DNA from: Ceratotherium simum simum
Taxonomy: Eukaryota > Chordata > Mammalia > Perissodactyla > Rhinocerotidae
Assembly (NCBI RefSeq): GCF_000283155.1
Contig: NW_004454224.1
Location: 8,463,540 to 8,527,539, forward strand
Reading direction: 5' to 3'
DNA: 64,000 nucleotides
Part shown: positions 35,781 through 47,579 of the stretch, in pieces
Numbering within the stretch: the first letter of the stretch is position 1
Layout of the letters: every line of letters starts with the position of its first letter
Program-made: the position numbers and the translations under genes
Notes under the pieces: generated by a model
Told to the model about the DNA's origin: nothing
What the model saw: the letters and a program-made list of their open reading frames with translations, nothing else
Databases searched by the model: none

Positions 35781-37244
35781 TATATTTTTAAGGATTTTTT
35801 TTCCCTCATAGGAAATTTAATAATTTAGGCAAATAGGTATTACATTTATTCTACTCTGGAAGACAAACTGTTAAAAATATCATGGTATAAATAGGACAAA
35901 TAGTTTTTTTATTGTAATTTTTTCAGATCTTTTAAAATACATTCTTCATAGTTATAACTTCCAGTCACTTTTTTCATACAGAAAGAGGATAATTGGTATC
36001 CTAAATGGTGCAACAATGCAACCCAAGTAAAACATAACTAATGCATGGAATGTTGAGAAGATAACTGTCAGAGCTTAAAAAATTATTTTAATCCCTGTTA
36101 GGAAAAATTACACATACACCCAAGTAGAACGGAGGTAAAATAAAAAGGATTTTTCTAATTAAAAACTAATGTTGCAGTAGGCTTTAGTTTCGCAGTGAGT
36201 ATGAGAGTTTGCAAAAGAAAATAGATTTGTCGTTCTTCCTTTTTGCTTATAAAGAGTTATTTTGACCAGTGCAGATTCTGGAGAGTGTTATTGTTAAAAG
36301 GGTGTTGTAAAGAGGCAGTTTAAAACGTCGTGTCCCTGAGGGTGTTTCACTCTAGCCTCTATTACTAGCATTTTCTCCTGCAAAAAAAACACTAATGGAA
36401 GAGTAAGCCAATTGGTGCTCCACTTCATTGGTGGGTCTAGAGACCAGCTTGTTCCATTGTTTGAGGGAATAGCTTGGCAAGTGATAAGGTGGTGTTCTAG
36501 GGTGGCCAAGACTGGTAACTTCTAGTCTGCCTTAATAAAAATAAGGGAGGAGGAAGTTGTTCGTGTATGTGGGTAACTGGATTCAAACTCCTGGGGAGAA
36601 CAGCTGAGACCAGTCGGGCCCAACGCAGGCCTGCATTGGTGCTGCCACCAGCAGGCACCTTGAGTGTGCATCCTTGGCACTAACCCAACTAGCTAACCCG
36701 TCTCTGGCTTCCATAGTCCTTAGGCATTTAGCCTTGGAGAGCTGTGCTTTACTTTTATATATCTAAACCATGTTAAGCAATATGTAGCAATAATTAAATA
36801 GGATATTTTCATATTTAAGAGTGACATTTTTAATCCTGAAATATATACTTATCATTATTGGGCTTCAGGGAGATGCATGTACCAAAAACTGTCATTAATT
36901 TGGACTGAGTAAAGAAAGGGCAGTTAAATTTTTCAAAAGGAAATTATATAATATTTATTAAATTGTACTACTTGGAAGTACAAAGTACTTAAAACTGGCA
37001 AGTTGAGCTTTTTGAAAGCTGATGCATAGATTTGTGATGAAAATGTCAATGGAATAATCAGTTCCTTCTTAAATGAGTTGTACTCCTGAGTAAGTCCTTT
37101 ACAATCTCTTACTTACTGATTCCTTTTTTCTCATAAAGCAGAGTTAAGTTTCAGCCTAATCCCTCAGCATTTCAAAATGGGGGAGTAAATTTTAATGACG
37201 TTTTCCCGTACTATAAAGTAAAGATACCAACTGTGTGGCTAATG

Positions 37245-37435
37245 TTTATTGAGCTTTTATTTTACTATGCTCAATGCTTTATGTGAATCATCTCATTTAA
37301 TCCTCACAGCCAATTTTACAGGAAAGGTACTAGCTCTTTTACCAGAGAAAACTGGGGTTTTAAAATGATGAAGTAACTTGTTCAAGGTCACACAGTGAGT
37401 AAGTGACAGACCTAGGTCCATGCTCATAACCACTA
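37245..37435 (-). mobile_element. MIR SINE
   Basis: TTTATTGAGCTTTTATTTTA, TCATCTCATTTAATCCTCAC, CAAGGTCACACAGTGAGTAA: a near full-length reversed MIR. Confidence 0.85.
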
Positions 37436-38952
37436 CCTGTGGTAAAGAAGATAAAGTATTTTAGTTGTATTTTAGGGTTTACAGATATTTTTAGAGATTG
37501 TCATTTTGAGGTTAATGTTAAAATCATGGGAGCAGAAGAGGCAGAAATTACTATTTTAACCATATTATTGCTATTATTGATATAATTTAGTAGCTGGGGG
37601 ATGTGCTCCCTCCATCAGACACAAAATCAAACTGAAATTTGGTTTCTACTTTTGAAACTTTTGATAAGAGTAGAGGCTGGAAGATACTGTGATTTTCTTT
37701 AGAAAACATTGGAAGGAAAGTAGGTGAAAATAAGATTGGAAAGAGAGGATCCATCCACCGTGCAGAATTGGAAGCACATTGCAGTAACAAACATTTGCAT
37801 TCAATTTCAGTAATGCAGTAGGCATCTGGAATAGGAAGTTAAACACTGAACTTTGGGACAAGCATTGAGGAAAAAAATTTTGCCAGTTACAGCCTTTTTT
37901 TTTAACAAAAGCAAAACATTTTTCTTTGTACAAAAGAGACTTTTTGTTTAAGATCTAGCTTGGCTGCAAAGTGTCTGCTGGCTAACTTCCTATTTTGATG
38001 CTGTGGCTGCAAGTTGCTGATACTGTTGTGCACGATAATTTGTCTTTCCTTCTTGTTTTGTGAACATGAGAAAATTCAAGTGTAGGAAAACCTATACCTG
38101 AATATTTCAAGCCTTCCTTGTATGAATATGCATATTACGTACGTGGAAAAGTAACTTAGTGGCTACTGCAGGCTGGCATCTCTTCTGATGTGTATGGTTT
38201 TTCCATGTCACAGATATCCTTTTAATTAAAAGTAGTGAATTTCCTAAGTGAAAGGGGAAAGTAACCAAATGGTAACTATCACATAATTCTAAGCTATTCA
38301 CTATTTTAGGAAGAATTCTGATACAGGATAACATTCATTATTGCTTACTTGTTTCTAGATCACATTATGTTTTAAGAAATTAAATTATAAACACTTGAAT
38401 AAAAAAGAACTAAGTCTCTTTCTAAAAGACAGTTTGGGGATTAAGAAACAAAGAGAAGATATTTTGAAGGACAAATTAAACAGTATATGAAGGGGTGTTT
38501 TTTTCCCAATTCAAATGTATTTACTTGATGCAGACACAGTATTCATTTGGAAGTTGTTTTTTCGTCATGTCATTTTTGTCCCCATCTTGTTCTGTGAGAT
38601 AAAATACGCTGGGCGTAGAGGAGGGGAAATTCTTCCTCAGTTCCCACATCAGATTCTCGAGTCAAATGGAGCTTTTCCCTTATTCCAATCAAAATTTCGA
38701 GTTACTGTACTTTAAATTCCAATCAAAGTTTTGAGTTACTATACTTTAAAATTAGTATGTAGAAATATTTAAAGCTGGCACAAAACCACCCTTGCCCCAT
38801 GACCTGCTCCACTGTGAGCTGTGCTCCGGGGCAGAGACTATCTGTGGTGAGGGGTGAGAGTGGAGAGTGTCAGTCTCATCTCCTGCGGATTTTTACAGGA
38901 CTGGAGTTAGGAAGTACAGGTGGATTTTTCTACCCCTCTAAAACAAATCAAA

Positions 38953-39110
38953 TGCAGTAAAACTGTGGTCCTCAAACCAGGTTCATTACCTGGAACTCGT
39001 AATGCAGATTCCTGAGCTCCATCCTCAGGAGATTGAGTCAGTAAGTCAGAGGTAAAGCCCATAAAGTACTCATAGTTGCTCTCAAGTTTGAAAGAGACTG
39101 GAAAACATGG
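38953..39110. mobile_element. Decayed hAT-type MER element
   Basis: AACTGTGGTCCTCAAACCAG, ACCTGGAACTCGTAATGCAG and GAGATTGAGTCAGTAAGTC fit a MER3/MER20-like Charlie element. The right end is decayed. Confidence 0.5.
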
Positions 39111-39584
39111 TGCCAAAGGCTGTATTTGTGCTCGGTTGTTAAATTGTTCAGCTAGTTGTACATTGAACTAAAATATACTTTGACCTTGAGCGTGAAGATC
39201 CTTTGCTGAAACATTTTGTTCAGGAAAAGTTCATCTTTCAACTTTGGCTTAGAATTTTTTATGTATTGGGCTGTCGTAAGTGTCTTTATCCACACAGAAC
39301 CTAGCACAGTTGTTGGAATGTCATAGGCATTTGGTTTATACTAAATGATTCAGAAGTTGCATCACCCAAAATTTTGAAATAGATAAAACTCTTTATATTC
39401 TTTTTGTTGTGAATGGTGGGGGGAAAGTGTCTAAAATTCTTTATGAGGATTTTCTGTGTTATGTACCAGGTGAAGGTGGTTATGATTGGACCTTTTTTTT
39501 TTCCTCCTCTAACAAAAAGGCATATGTTCTGGAGCTTCTGTGTCAGGAGAGGTTTTTTTTGAGAATGTGGTGTTCAGGAACGTA

Positions 39585-39745
39585 TGTTGAGGATTTACTA
39601 AGTGCCAGATACTTTTTCTGAGCCTTTTAATCAACTCATTTAATCCTTACAGCATTTCTCAAGTTAGATGCTTCAGTATCCCCATTTTTTGGATGAGTTT
39701 AAGCAATTTGCCAAGGCCACACGATTAGTACGTGTGATGAAAGGG
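39585..39745 (-). mobile_element. MIR SINE
   Basis: CTAAGTGCCAGATACTTTTT, AACTCATTTAATCCTTACAG and GCCAAGGCCACACGATTAGT are reversed MIR. Confidence 0.8.
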
Positions 39746-39882
39746 TTTTGCATCTTTTAATGGATTTGGGGAGTGTTCTAGAAATTTAGCATATGACTGC
39801 CAACTTAATTTCCCAGTCCTATTTCAGATAATATACTTAAATGGAGACTTCTAAGTTTTTAGAGTTTAAGAAGATATGGGTA

Positions 39883-40183
39883 GGGGCCCGCCCCGTGGCT
39901 TAGCAGTTAAGTGCGCACGCTCCACTCCTGGCGGCCCAGGTTCGGTCCGGGCGTGCACCAGCGCACTGCTTGTCTGGCCATGCTGAGGCGGCGTCCCACA
40001 TACAGCAACTAGAAGGATGTGCAACTATGACATACAACTTTCTACTGGGGCTTTGAGGAGAAAAAGGGGAAAAAGGAGGAGGATTGGCAGTAGATGTTAG
40101 CTCAGGGCTGATCTTCCTCAGCAAAAAGAGGAAGATTAGCATGGATGTTAGCTCAGGGCTGATCTTCCTCACAAAAAAAAAAA
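39883..40183 (+). mobile_element. Hybrid ERE SINE with both tail types
   Basis: Head, TACTGGGGCTTTGAGGAG, then GGAGGAGGATTGGCAGTAGA and two GTTAGC units. A perfect 15-base TSD AAGAAGATATGGGTA (39868-39882 and 40184-40198) encloses the whole unit. Third copy with this junction. Confidence 0.93.
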
Positions 40184-41434
40184 AAGAAGATATGGGTAAG
40201 CAAGGAGCTCAATACTGGATAAATTTAGGAACATTCTCATTATCATTGTGGGGTTATGACATTTTTCCCCTCTTACCATATGTTGACTCCCTTTTAACAA
40301 ATCTGTTAGATGTATAACCGTTGTTAATAAGTAGAGTAATGCCGTATTTTTAAGTGATTAAAATTCCTGAAAATGAATATGCAGATTAAATCCCATTATA
40401 GAAAATAACTAATCTAGAAAATATTCATGATGAGGAGATTTTTTGACAGAATTGTTTTGAGTAATATTGAAAGTCTCTTGTAGTGCCTATGAAGGGCTGG
40501 ATCTTTTGGAAAAGGAAAGGTAGTGGACATTTACTGAGATGCAAGATAATCCAGTTGTTCCATCAGGCAGTTTTACAGTGTACAGTATTTTAAAAACTAA
40601 CAACCTTCAAATTCCCTGGAGTTTTCTGCTGTTTTGCAGATGCAGTCTTGGGCAACACCAGTGGCTAAGTGCCATACTGACTAATTGGAAGAGTCTTTGC
40701 TTATGGAAGCTGTTCTAAAGGCGTATTAGATTCTGGTCTTTGTTCTATTTAATGTTTGCATGCCTTTATAAACTCTTTACTTCCAGCCCAGTTTTTTCCA
40801 TTGTCTTGGTACAAGTCAGCTCTGTCCAAGTTTGTTAGGGTTTCAACTAGCCAAAGGAACTTCTTTTCATTTGCTGAAATTCTAGACAAGATAATTAAAA
40901 TTAAAGCACAGGTGAGGATGCTGCCATGTGGGAAAGCTTGATTGACAGTCGTGAGAACCAGCACCTGCATCTCAGCATCACTGAGGAAGGAATGCAGCAT
41001 CGCCCCTGTGTACCCCTGCAGCTTGCCATCCCAAATGTTAAGTCACAAAATTATTATTAGGGAACATGATTAGTTATTTTTGTATAGTTATGTCATATTA
41101 AAGAATCTTCAGTAAAGTGTTTGAAGTCTGTCAGGCAGTCATGGCATCCAGAACAGGACTTGTTGGTATTCTGAGAATAAGGTTTCTAACCTAATCTTCT
41201 AGCTTTACCTCAGATTATTATATATCTAACTCAGAACTTTGGGAGTACTAAGAGTTCAAGAAAGATAGGAGAGAAACAGGGCTGGGAAAACTGACAAACG
41301 TGTGTCCTGACAAAGCATAGAACGTTTCTACCATGCTTTTTTCCCGCAGTAACGTGCATACTCTCTGGTGAGCATTCAGTGTAGGTTGCTTCCTTTTTCA
41401 TTTCATCAAGCCCACCACCACATGGTCATCATTT

Positions 41435-41590
41435 TGCTTATTGATTTTGCTTATTGTCTGTCTCCCCTTCTGTACTGTAAGCTCCACAAAAGCAAGGAGT
41501 TTTTCTGTTTTGTTCAATGCTTTTAACCTGGTTTCTAAAACAGTGTCTGGCACGTGACACGCACTCGATAAATTTTTGTTAAATTATTGC
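41435..41590 (+). mobile_element. L2 3' end fragment
   Basis: CTGTACTGTAAGCTCCACAA, AGCAAGGAGTTTTTCTG, CAGTGTCTGGCACGTGACAC and CTCGATAAATTTTTG match the L2 3' end. Confidence 0.75.
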
Positions 41591-42947
41591 TAAATCATTT
41601 TGTCCACTTTTGTCTGTAAGATGACAGGTCTGAGTCATCTGAGATTTCAGTCTTTATAAAACGTTTAAACTGAGCGTTCCCTGTGAGGTGGAGTCAGCTT
41701 TGCTTACCTCGAAGTTCCATTTCTCTTTGAAGGGCGGGGTTCCCGCACAGTTCTACCTTAATCCAGGTTTAATCCATTGAATGTTTCCTGGTAGAAACAG
41801 TTATAAATTCAATAACAATACATAGCTCAGATTGTGGACTATTTCTGATCTAAATGTAGCCTATAGTTCTTTAAATTTCAGGGTTTTTAACCTACAATGC
41901 TTATTTTCATTTACATTATATCCTTAATCCAGTCTTGCTGAGTATCCATACTGTCTAATAGTAGATGTAAACCATGTTGACTACATTAAAACTAAAGATG
42001 AATTACAGCTTACTTCAGATGTTTTCTCTCCCACTAGTACAGTTTGTACCACCAAACTATTTTTCCTCAATTTATAGAGACTTTTTCCCCAATACCCAGA
42101 TTATACTTACACTATTCTAAAGGTCAGATCCTATTACATCAAATTTCAGTGATGTGTTGAAATAAAGGAACATTATCTGGCATTTGGAAACATTTTTATA
42201 ATAGTGGAACTTTACTTACTACAGTAAGATATTTCTTATTTCTTTCCATTTTTATAAAACGATTTTGAATAAGGTCATAATTTTGCTTTTGTCTAATTAT
42301 TATTCAGCTTCTCACATGAGAAAGAACATAAGCTGAATAAATGTGATCCCAAAGGTTTTTCTCTTTGTCGTCTTCCCAGTTACTCATTCACACTCAAGGC
42401 CTCACGGTCCTGAGCCCACTCAGGCCTCACCTGACTGAGCCAAGTCTTTGATTCGTTCATCTGGAACTGTTTGTTTAAGTCCTGCCTTCTTCCAGCCCCA
42501 GGGATACAACAGAGTGCAAGGAAGACAGTGCCTGCCCTCAGGACAGTTGTTTTGATCTTTTTCCCCAGTAAAAACTTGCTGGATTAGAAAGTTGGAAAAC
42601 AATGTGGTAAATCAGTGGCTACTGTGGTATTAATAATTAATAAGATTTAATTAGTGTATTACTGTTAGAAGGGTATTTTCTGTTTTAAAAGGGTTTCTGG
42701 AGTTAACTCTTCTTAACCAGAGAAACCAATTTGCACGGTTCGTTTTGTGCTCAATTGGCAAGTTGGTGCAAGAGGTTTTGGAGCGGGCCAACCTTTTCAG
42801 TACCCTTTAGTTTAAACTTTGAATTCATCTCTACCTGGGACCAATCTTCTCTGTGAACAGAATAGAATAATTCTAGTCTGATTTTTAGACCCGGGAGGGG
42901 TCCACTGTGTCTCCTGAAAATCAAAAAGAACTCTGGTCACTTCTTTT

Positions 42948-43177
42948 TTTTTTCAGTGAGGAAGATCAGCCCTGAGCTAACATCCATGCCAATTCTCCTC
43001 TTTTTGCTGAGGAAGACTGGCCCTGAGCTAACATCCATGCCAATCTTCCTTCACTTTGTGTGGGGTGCCGCCACAGCATGGCCTGACAAGCGGTGTGTCG
43101 GTGCACGCCTGGGATCCGAACCCAGGCCGCCAGCAGCGAAGCGCACGCACTTAGCTGCTATGCCACGGGGCCGGCAC
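42948..43177 (-). mobile_element. ERE SINE, GAAGATG-tail type
   Basis: Minus-strand copy about 510 bases upstream of RTN3 exon 3. The TSD CTGGTCACTTCTTTT (42933-42947) recurs at 43178-43192 with two mismatches. Confidence 0.93.
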
Positions 43178-43549
43178 CTGGTAGCTTCTTTTCTTCCTTC
43201 TCAGGTTGTAGACTGTCTCAGTGGATTTGTAGAAGCGGTGTGTTCAGAATTGTTCAGCTTACAGATGAGAGCGTGGCAGTACCCCATAGCATCGAGTTCT
43301 TTGTTCCGTATGGATGAAGTTGTTTTTGTTGAATAGCTCTCCCAAAAAACAAGGGGAAAAACCTTCCCCAGGTTTCCCAATCTCCTTACCCTTCTTTATG
43401 CTTGACCTTTACAATGGAAAAAGTAGACTGAAGAGTGTTTGTCATGAAAGTTTTTGTCATTTGCAATTTGTAGCATGATATGGCTTTTCTGTTTCACCAT
43501 TGGCAATTTTATGCATATCATGTAGGATAACTTTTGCTTACTGTTTTGT

Positions 43550-43600
43550 CACATATATATGTGTGTGTATATATACATCCTGTGTGTATATATATAATTT
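43550..43600. repeat. (TA)n/(TG)n microsatellite
   Basis: Alternating ATATATATGTGTGTGTATAT with a second TGTGTGTATATATATA block, about 90 bases upstream of the RTN3 exon 3 acceptor. Confidence 0.9.
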
Positions 43601-43688
43601 CAAAAATAAAAAGCATGCTGCTTGGCTGACTAGCTAATGTGTAATTGTACCTGGTAAACAATTTTTTTCTTTCAAATTCTGACCATAG

Positions 43689-46046
43689 AGGGATTGAGCT
43701 CTCTTTGCTTTGATGAGCCACCTTCAGAAATTATGACTTCCTCCTTTTTTTCATCTTCTGAAATACATAACACTGACCTTACAACACTACATGGAGAAAA
43801 AAGCAAAGAGTTAGGCAGCCAGCCTATTTTAGCCAAAGAAGGAAAAGACCGCCTGGCTCTTCTAGATGTGAAAAAGATGGAAAAGCCTCAGGGGGCCAGT
43901 AAAGACACAGCGGATGCCCCAGTTTCTGTTGCAGAGAGAATTCACTGTAACCGTCCTTCTATTCCAGACAGTTTCCCAGATCATCCTGCTTTTCTCTCAA
44001 AGGCAGCTGGTCAAGTGGAACAGCAAATAAATAAAGATCAAGAGTCCAAGAACCCAAATGAGGTAGCAAGTAGGGACGATAAAACTGCTGTTGATGCTGA
44101 AGACAAGTTCACTTCGCTGACAGCCCAGAAACCACCCACTGAGCCGTCTAAGGCGGAAGGCATTTGTCCAGATTCCACGTCCCCATCCGAAGTTTCAGGA
44201 GGTGGTAATATTGAGAAGGATTCCCCTGACTCACCGTTTGAAGTAATTATTGACAAAGCAACCTTTGACAAAGAATTTAAAGACGCATATAAGGAGAGCA
44301 CAAATGACTTTGGCAGCTGGGCAATGCACACTGATGGAGAGTCATCTGCAGACATTTCGGAGTCTAATGACAAAGTATTTCCACTGAGAAATAAGGAGGC
44401 AGGGCAGTACCCAACCTCTGCGTTGCTCACTCGACAGTTTTTACACACAACTGCAGCATTGGAAGAGGTATCTAGATGTGTGAATGATATGCATAACTTC
44501 ACTAACGAGATATTGACTTGGGATTTGGTTCCCCAAGTGAAACAGCAGAGTGAAAAATCTGACTACATCACAACAACTTCAGGACTTGACATGAGTGAAG
44601 ATAATTCAGAGATTCCAGTGGTGAATCTTAAAACTAACACTTATCCAAAAATTCCGGTATGTTCTATTAATGGGAGCACTCCCATCGCTAAATCAACAGG
44701 TGATTGGGCAGAAGCATCTCTCCCACAAGAAAACGCCTTCACTGAAAAACCTATACCAGACCGTCGTGATTCCACAAAAGAGGTCAGTATCAAATGTGTG
44801 GGAGGCAGTGTGCAGAGACGAGATGACACACTTCCAGAGCTGCCTGGGTCTCTGCTTGAGAAACGTGTCTCTTCGGGTTCTGGGGCGGACACAGAGACAG
44901 CGGTTTTACCTGATGGCCTCCTGAAAGGGGAAATGAACTGGCAGAGCTCGGTGCTGGGAGAAGTGACAGAGGCTGATAGTTCTGGTGCGTCTGATGACAC
45001 GGTGATGGAGCACATCACAGCAGATACTTTATTTGAAAGTAACAAAATTCACGCTGAAAAACCTGTTCCCATTTCAAGTGCTGTTGTAAAAACAGGTGAA
45101 AGAGAAATCAAAGAGATTCTCAATTGTAATAGGGAAAACAAAACATCGGAGAACTCGGAAGAGTCGGTCAGTTCCTCTGAGCCACGGCAAGTTCAGCCTG
45201 ATGTCCTTGAAGGGAGTCCAGCTGGTGGTGAGGTGGCGTGTTCACAAGTACCTGATCTGCGTGTCGGGTCAGAGGATGTGAAGCAGTCAGATAGTGTGAG
45301 CGAAGTTTCTCCTGTACAGCCTGTTACAGCTGAGAACCCAAAACTTCCTTCAGCAGCATCCGCAGATGTTGATGAGACAGAATTCTCACTAAATGTAACC
45401 GCCTCTGCCTATTTGGAGTCATTACATGAAAAAAGTGTTAAAGATACAGATGATTCTTCCCCAGAGGACCTGATAGCAGCCTTTACAGAAACCAGAGAGA
45501 GAGGAATAGCAGATAAAGATGAAGGAGATGCCTTTGGAACAACCTCAGAGAAGACTGCTGACTTTAAACCAACTCTTCCGGTAGAAGTCTTGCATGAGAG
45601 TGAGTCAGGTGATTCTGAAGTTAAAGACATGAAAAGCAAATACACTAAACAAAGCAGAGAAACAAATGCAAGTGAGCTTCTGGATGTTTTCCCTACCCGG
45701 GGTACTCTAGTAGCATCTCTTGACTTAGAGCAGGAACAGCTCACAATCAGAGCCCTTAAAGAACTGAGTGAAAGGCAGAAGAAGTCCGCTTCTGCACAGG
45801 ATAAAGTGGAATCTCCTTCTGAAGAAATACTCAAGCAGACTTTCACGTCTGCTCCAGAATCTTCTTGGCCACAGCGATTGTACGATGTCCTAGAAAACAC
45901 AGATATCAAGACTGGATCTGATCTTGGGATTTCCAAGAAGCCCACTGTTATCGAAGAAACTACTAGGGTAGATGTTCTTTCCAGCCTTAGCAAGACTGAC
46001 CCGGTAAACAAGCATGTCCTAGCAAGACTTCTGACAGACTTCTCAG
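43689..46046 (+). CDS. RTN3: RTN3 exon 3 (giant exon of the long isoform)
   Basis: This 2358-base exon (786 codon-equivalents, phase 1 at both ends) starts with AG completing Glu67, then GLSSLCFDEPPSEIMTSSF. It ends ...HVLARLLTDFS plus G, before a GTAACC donor. It is the acidic, Ser/Thr/Glu-rich, probably disordered region found only in long RTN3. The long isoform is reported as a receptor for autophagy of ER tubules through several LC3-interacting motifs. Candidate cores of the form aromatic-x-x-aliphatic after acidic or Ser residues are FTSL (about 207-210), FEVI in SPFEVIID (about 250-253), WDLV (about 344-347) and YDVL (about 798-801). No transmembrane segment is encoded here. The frame runs on to a stop at 46061-46063, but that is intron read-through. 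Splicing into the reticulon domain would complete a valine codon (G plus TG), as in known RTN3. Confidence 0.97.
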
Positions 46047-46850
46047 GTAACCATTTACATTAGAAATACTGCATGTGGCTGATTCTGCTGCGACTGATTA
46101 CTCATCAGAGCGCCATTTTTCTTAGTCTCTGATTTATATCACCAAAGTCATAGCTAGAATAAAAACACATTGTATAATGGGGAAAGGATTTTTTTTTAAT
46201 GGTTGCTTGATTTATACAAATATATAAATACTGTACAAAATTATACAGGTATTTCCCAAAGCAGTAGACCACTTGTTAAAGTTAATTTTCTCCTGAAAAC
46301 AATTTTTTATGCTGCAGTGTTTTCAAGGTTCTCCTTTCCTTACTGGTTGGCCCTAGGGTGATTGCTGCTTTTCAGGATATCATTAGGCTCTTATTTATTT
46401 ACAAAGCTTATTTTAAAATCTCGGTAACAGTAGCACTGCTTAGCACTTGAGTTTGTTTGCTGTGGGCCTTGTGAAATCTATTTAGCAATCAAAGATAAAG
46501 GAATTCCTGCTGGGAAGGACAGTAAATGAAACTTTTAATTAATGTGATCTTATACCACAGAGGTTTTATGCTCTGAAAGTAGGTAACAACTGTTTGGTGA
46601 GTAATACTTACGAGAACTCATCTGCTCTTTTGGACTATTTAATTTTCTTCAGGCCAAAACTCCTTATGTGCTGCTAGAAGCCCTTCCCTTTGTCTTTTGT
46701 TTATTTGAATGATTACTTTCCTAGCAGTTGGCCTTTAGTTAAATTACTTCAAATACTGTCTGTTCTGAGGTCTTGGAAAGTGTAAGAAAAAAAGGACATT
46801 TAAAGCCCTTTAAAAAGGGACCCCCAGCCTCTAATCTAATACCAAGTTCT

Positions 46851-47063
46851 GGGGCCGACCCCGTGGCTTAGCGGTTAAATGTGCGCGCTCAGCTGCTGGC
46901 GGCCCGGGTTCGGATCCCGGGTGCACGCCTCCGCGCCGCTCCTCCGGCCATGCTGAGGCCGCGTCCCACATGCAGCAACTAGAAGGATGTGAACCTATGA
47001 CACACAACTATCTACTGGGGCTTTGGGGGAAAAATAAATAAATAAAATCTTAAAAAATAATAA
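46851..47063 (+). mobile_element. ERE SINE, CTTTGGGG-tail type
   Basis: Full-length copy about 800 bases downstream of RTN3 exon 3, with a perfect TSD TAATACCAAGTTCT (46837-46850 and 47064-47077). Confidence 0.95.
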
Positions 47064-47252
47064 TAATACCAAGTTCTGCACTTACTGTGTGGTCAGTGTT
47101 AGGTGCTACGTAGGGATCTGTGGTTTTCCAAATTTTTTTGACAGTAGATCCCTTTTTTCAAATGAAATCGTACGCGGAGTTACAATATTTCAAACAAAAA
47201 TGAGATTTTTGTTAGAGTAAACTTATAAGTATGATTATACCATTTACTTTTT

Positions 47253-47541
47253 TTTCCCTAAAGGTTTTGTTATACACAGAGTGGGGAGGGGGCTCAGTCC
47301 TTAGCCACATTCCTCTCCTGGTGGCGCCAGAACGCTGCCCAGCTCCTCCTGCGGGGGCGCCGCTCGGGAGGAGCCCAGCCGCATGCCTGTCAGGTCTTGT
47401 CCCTCGCTGACTGGGTGTGCCTGGTGAGATGCCCGCGCCGGTGGCTCTGCCTTGGCTTGCCTGCGTGGTCACCTTGTGGCCCTTGGTGAGGCCCTCGGCT
47501 GTGGCGTACTGCAGAGCCAGGGCTGCTGCAGCAGAAGGGCA
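47253..47541 (-). pseudogene. RPL36: RPL36 processed pseudogene, internally deleted
   Basis: This GC-rich block on the minus strand lies inside RTN3 intron 3. Reading minus, it aligns by eye with ribosomal protein L36 mRNA: CTGCAGTACGCCAC, then GGGCCTCACCAAGGGCCACA AGGTGACCA (the NKGHKVT region), AGCCACCGGCGCGGGC, a degraded centre ending GAGCGGCGCCCC (the YERRA region), GAGGAGCTGGGCAGCGTTCT (the REELSNVL region), and AAGGACTGAGCC at the stop. An A-run follows. The central codons between YERRA and REELSNVL are missing, and the initiator ATG appears as CTG. It has no introns and is flanked by CCATTTACTTTTT (47240-47252) and CCGTTTACTTTTT (47542-47554), a TSD with one mismatch. This is LINE-driven retrocopying of an mRNA and it is not functional. 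Confidence 0.85.
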
Positions 47542-47579
47542 CCGTTTACTTTTTATAAAGGCATTTCCTTACTGAAGAC

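Larger units (their letters stand above)
34392..43688 (+). other. RTN3: RTN3 intron 2 (9.3 kb, GC-AG)
   Basis: Sparse in young repeats compared with introns 1 and 3: only two EREs, one L1 3' end, two MIRs, one L2 and one hAT fragment. The stretches 34.4-35.58, 35.8-37.2, 37.4-38.9 and 40.2-41.4 kb show nothing I can name. Confidence 0.8.

Noticed and set aside
45409..46011. A 200-codon antisense open frame in RTN3 exon 3, and others at 44038-44502 and 44641-45045
   Set aside because: They are mirror frames of a real coding exon and have no recognisable domain or splice context.
46047..46063. In-frame stop after exon 3 as a possible RTN3 C terminus
   Set aside because: A good GTAACC donor sits exactly where known RTN3 splices into the reticulon domain; the few extra codons are intron.
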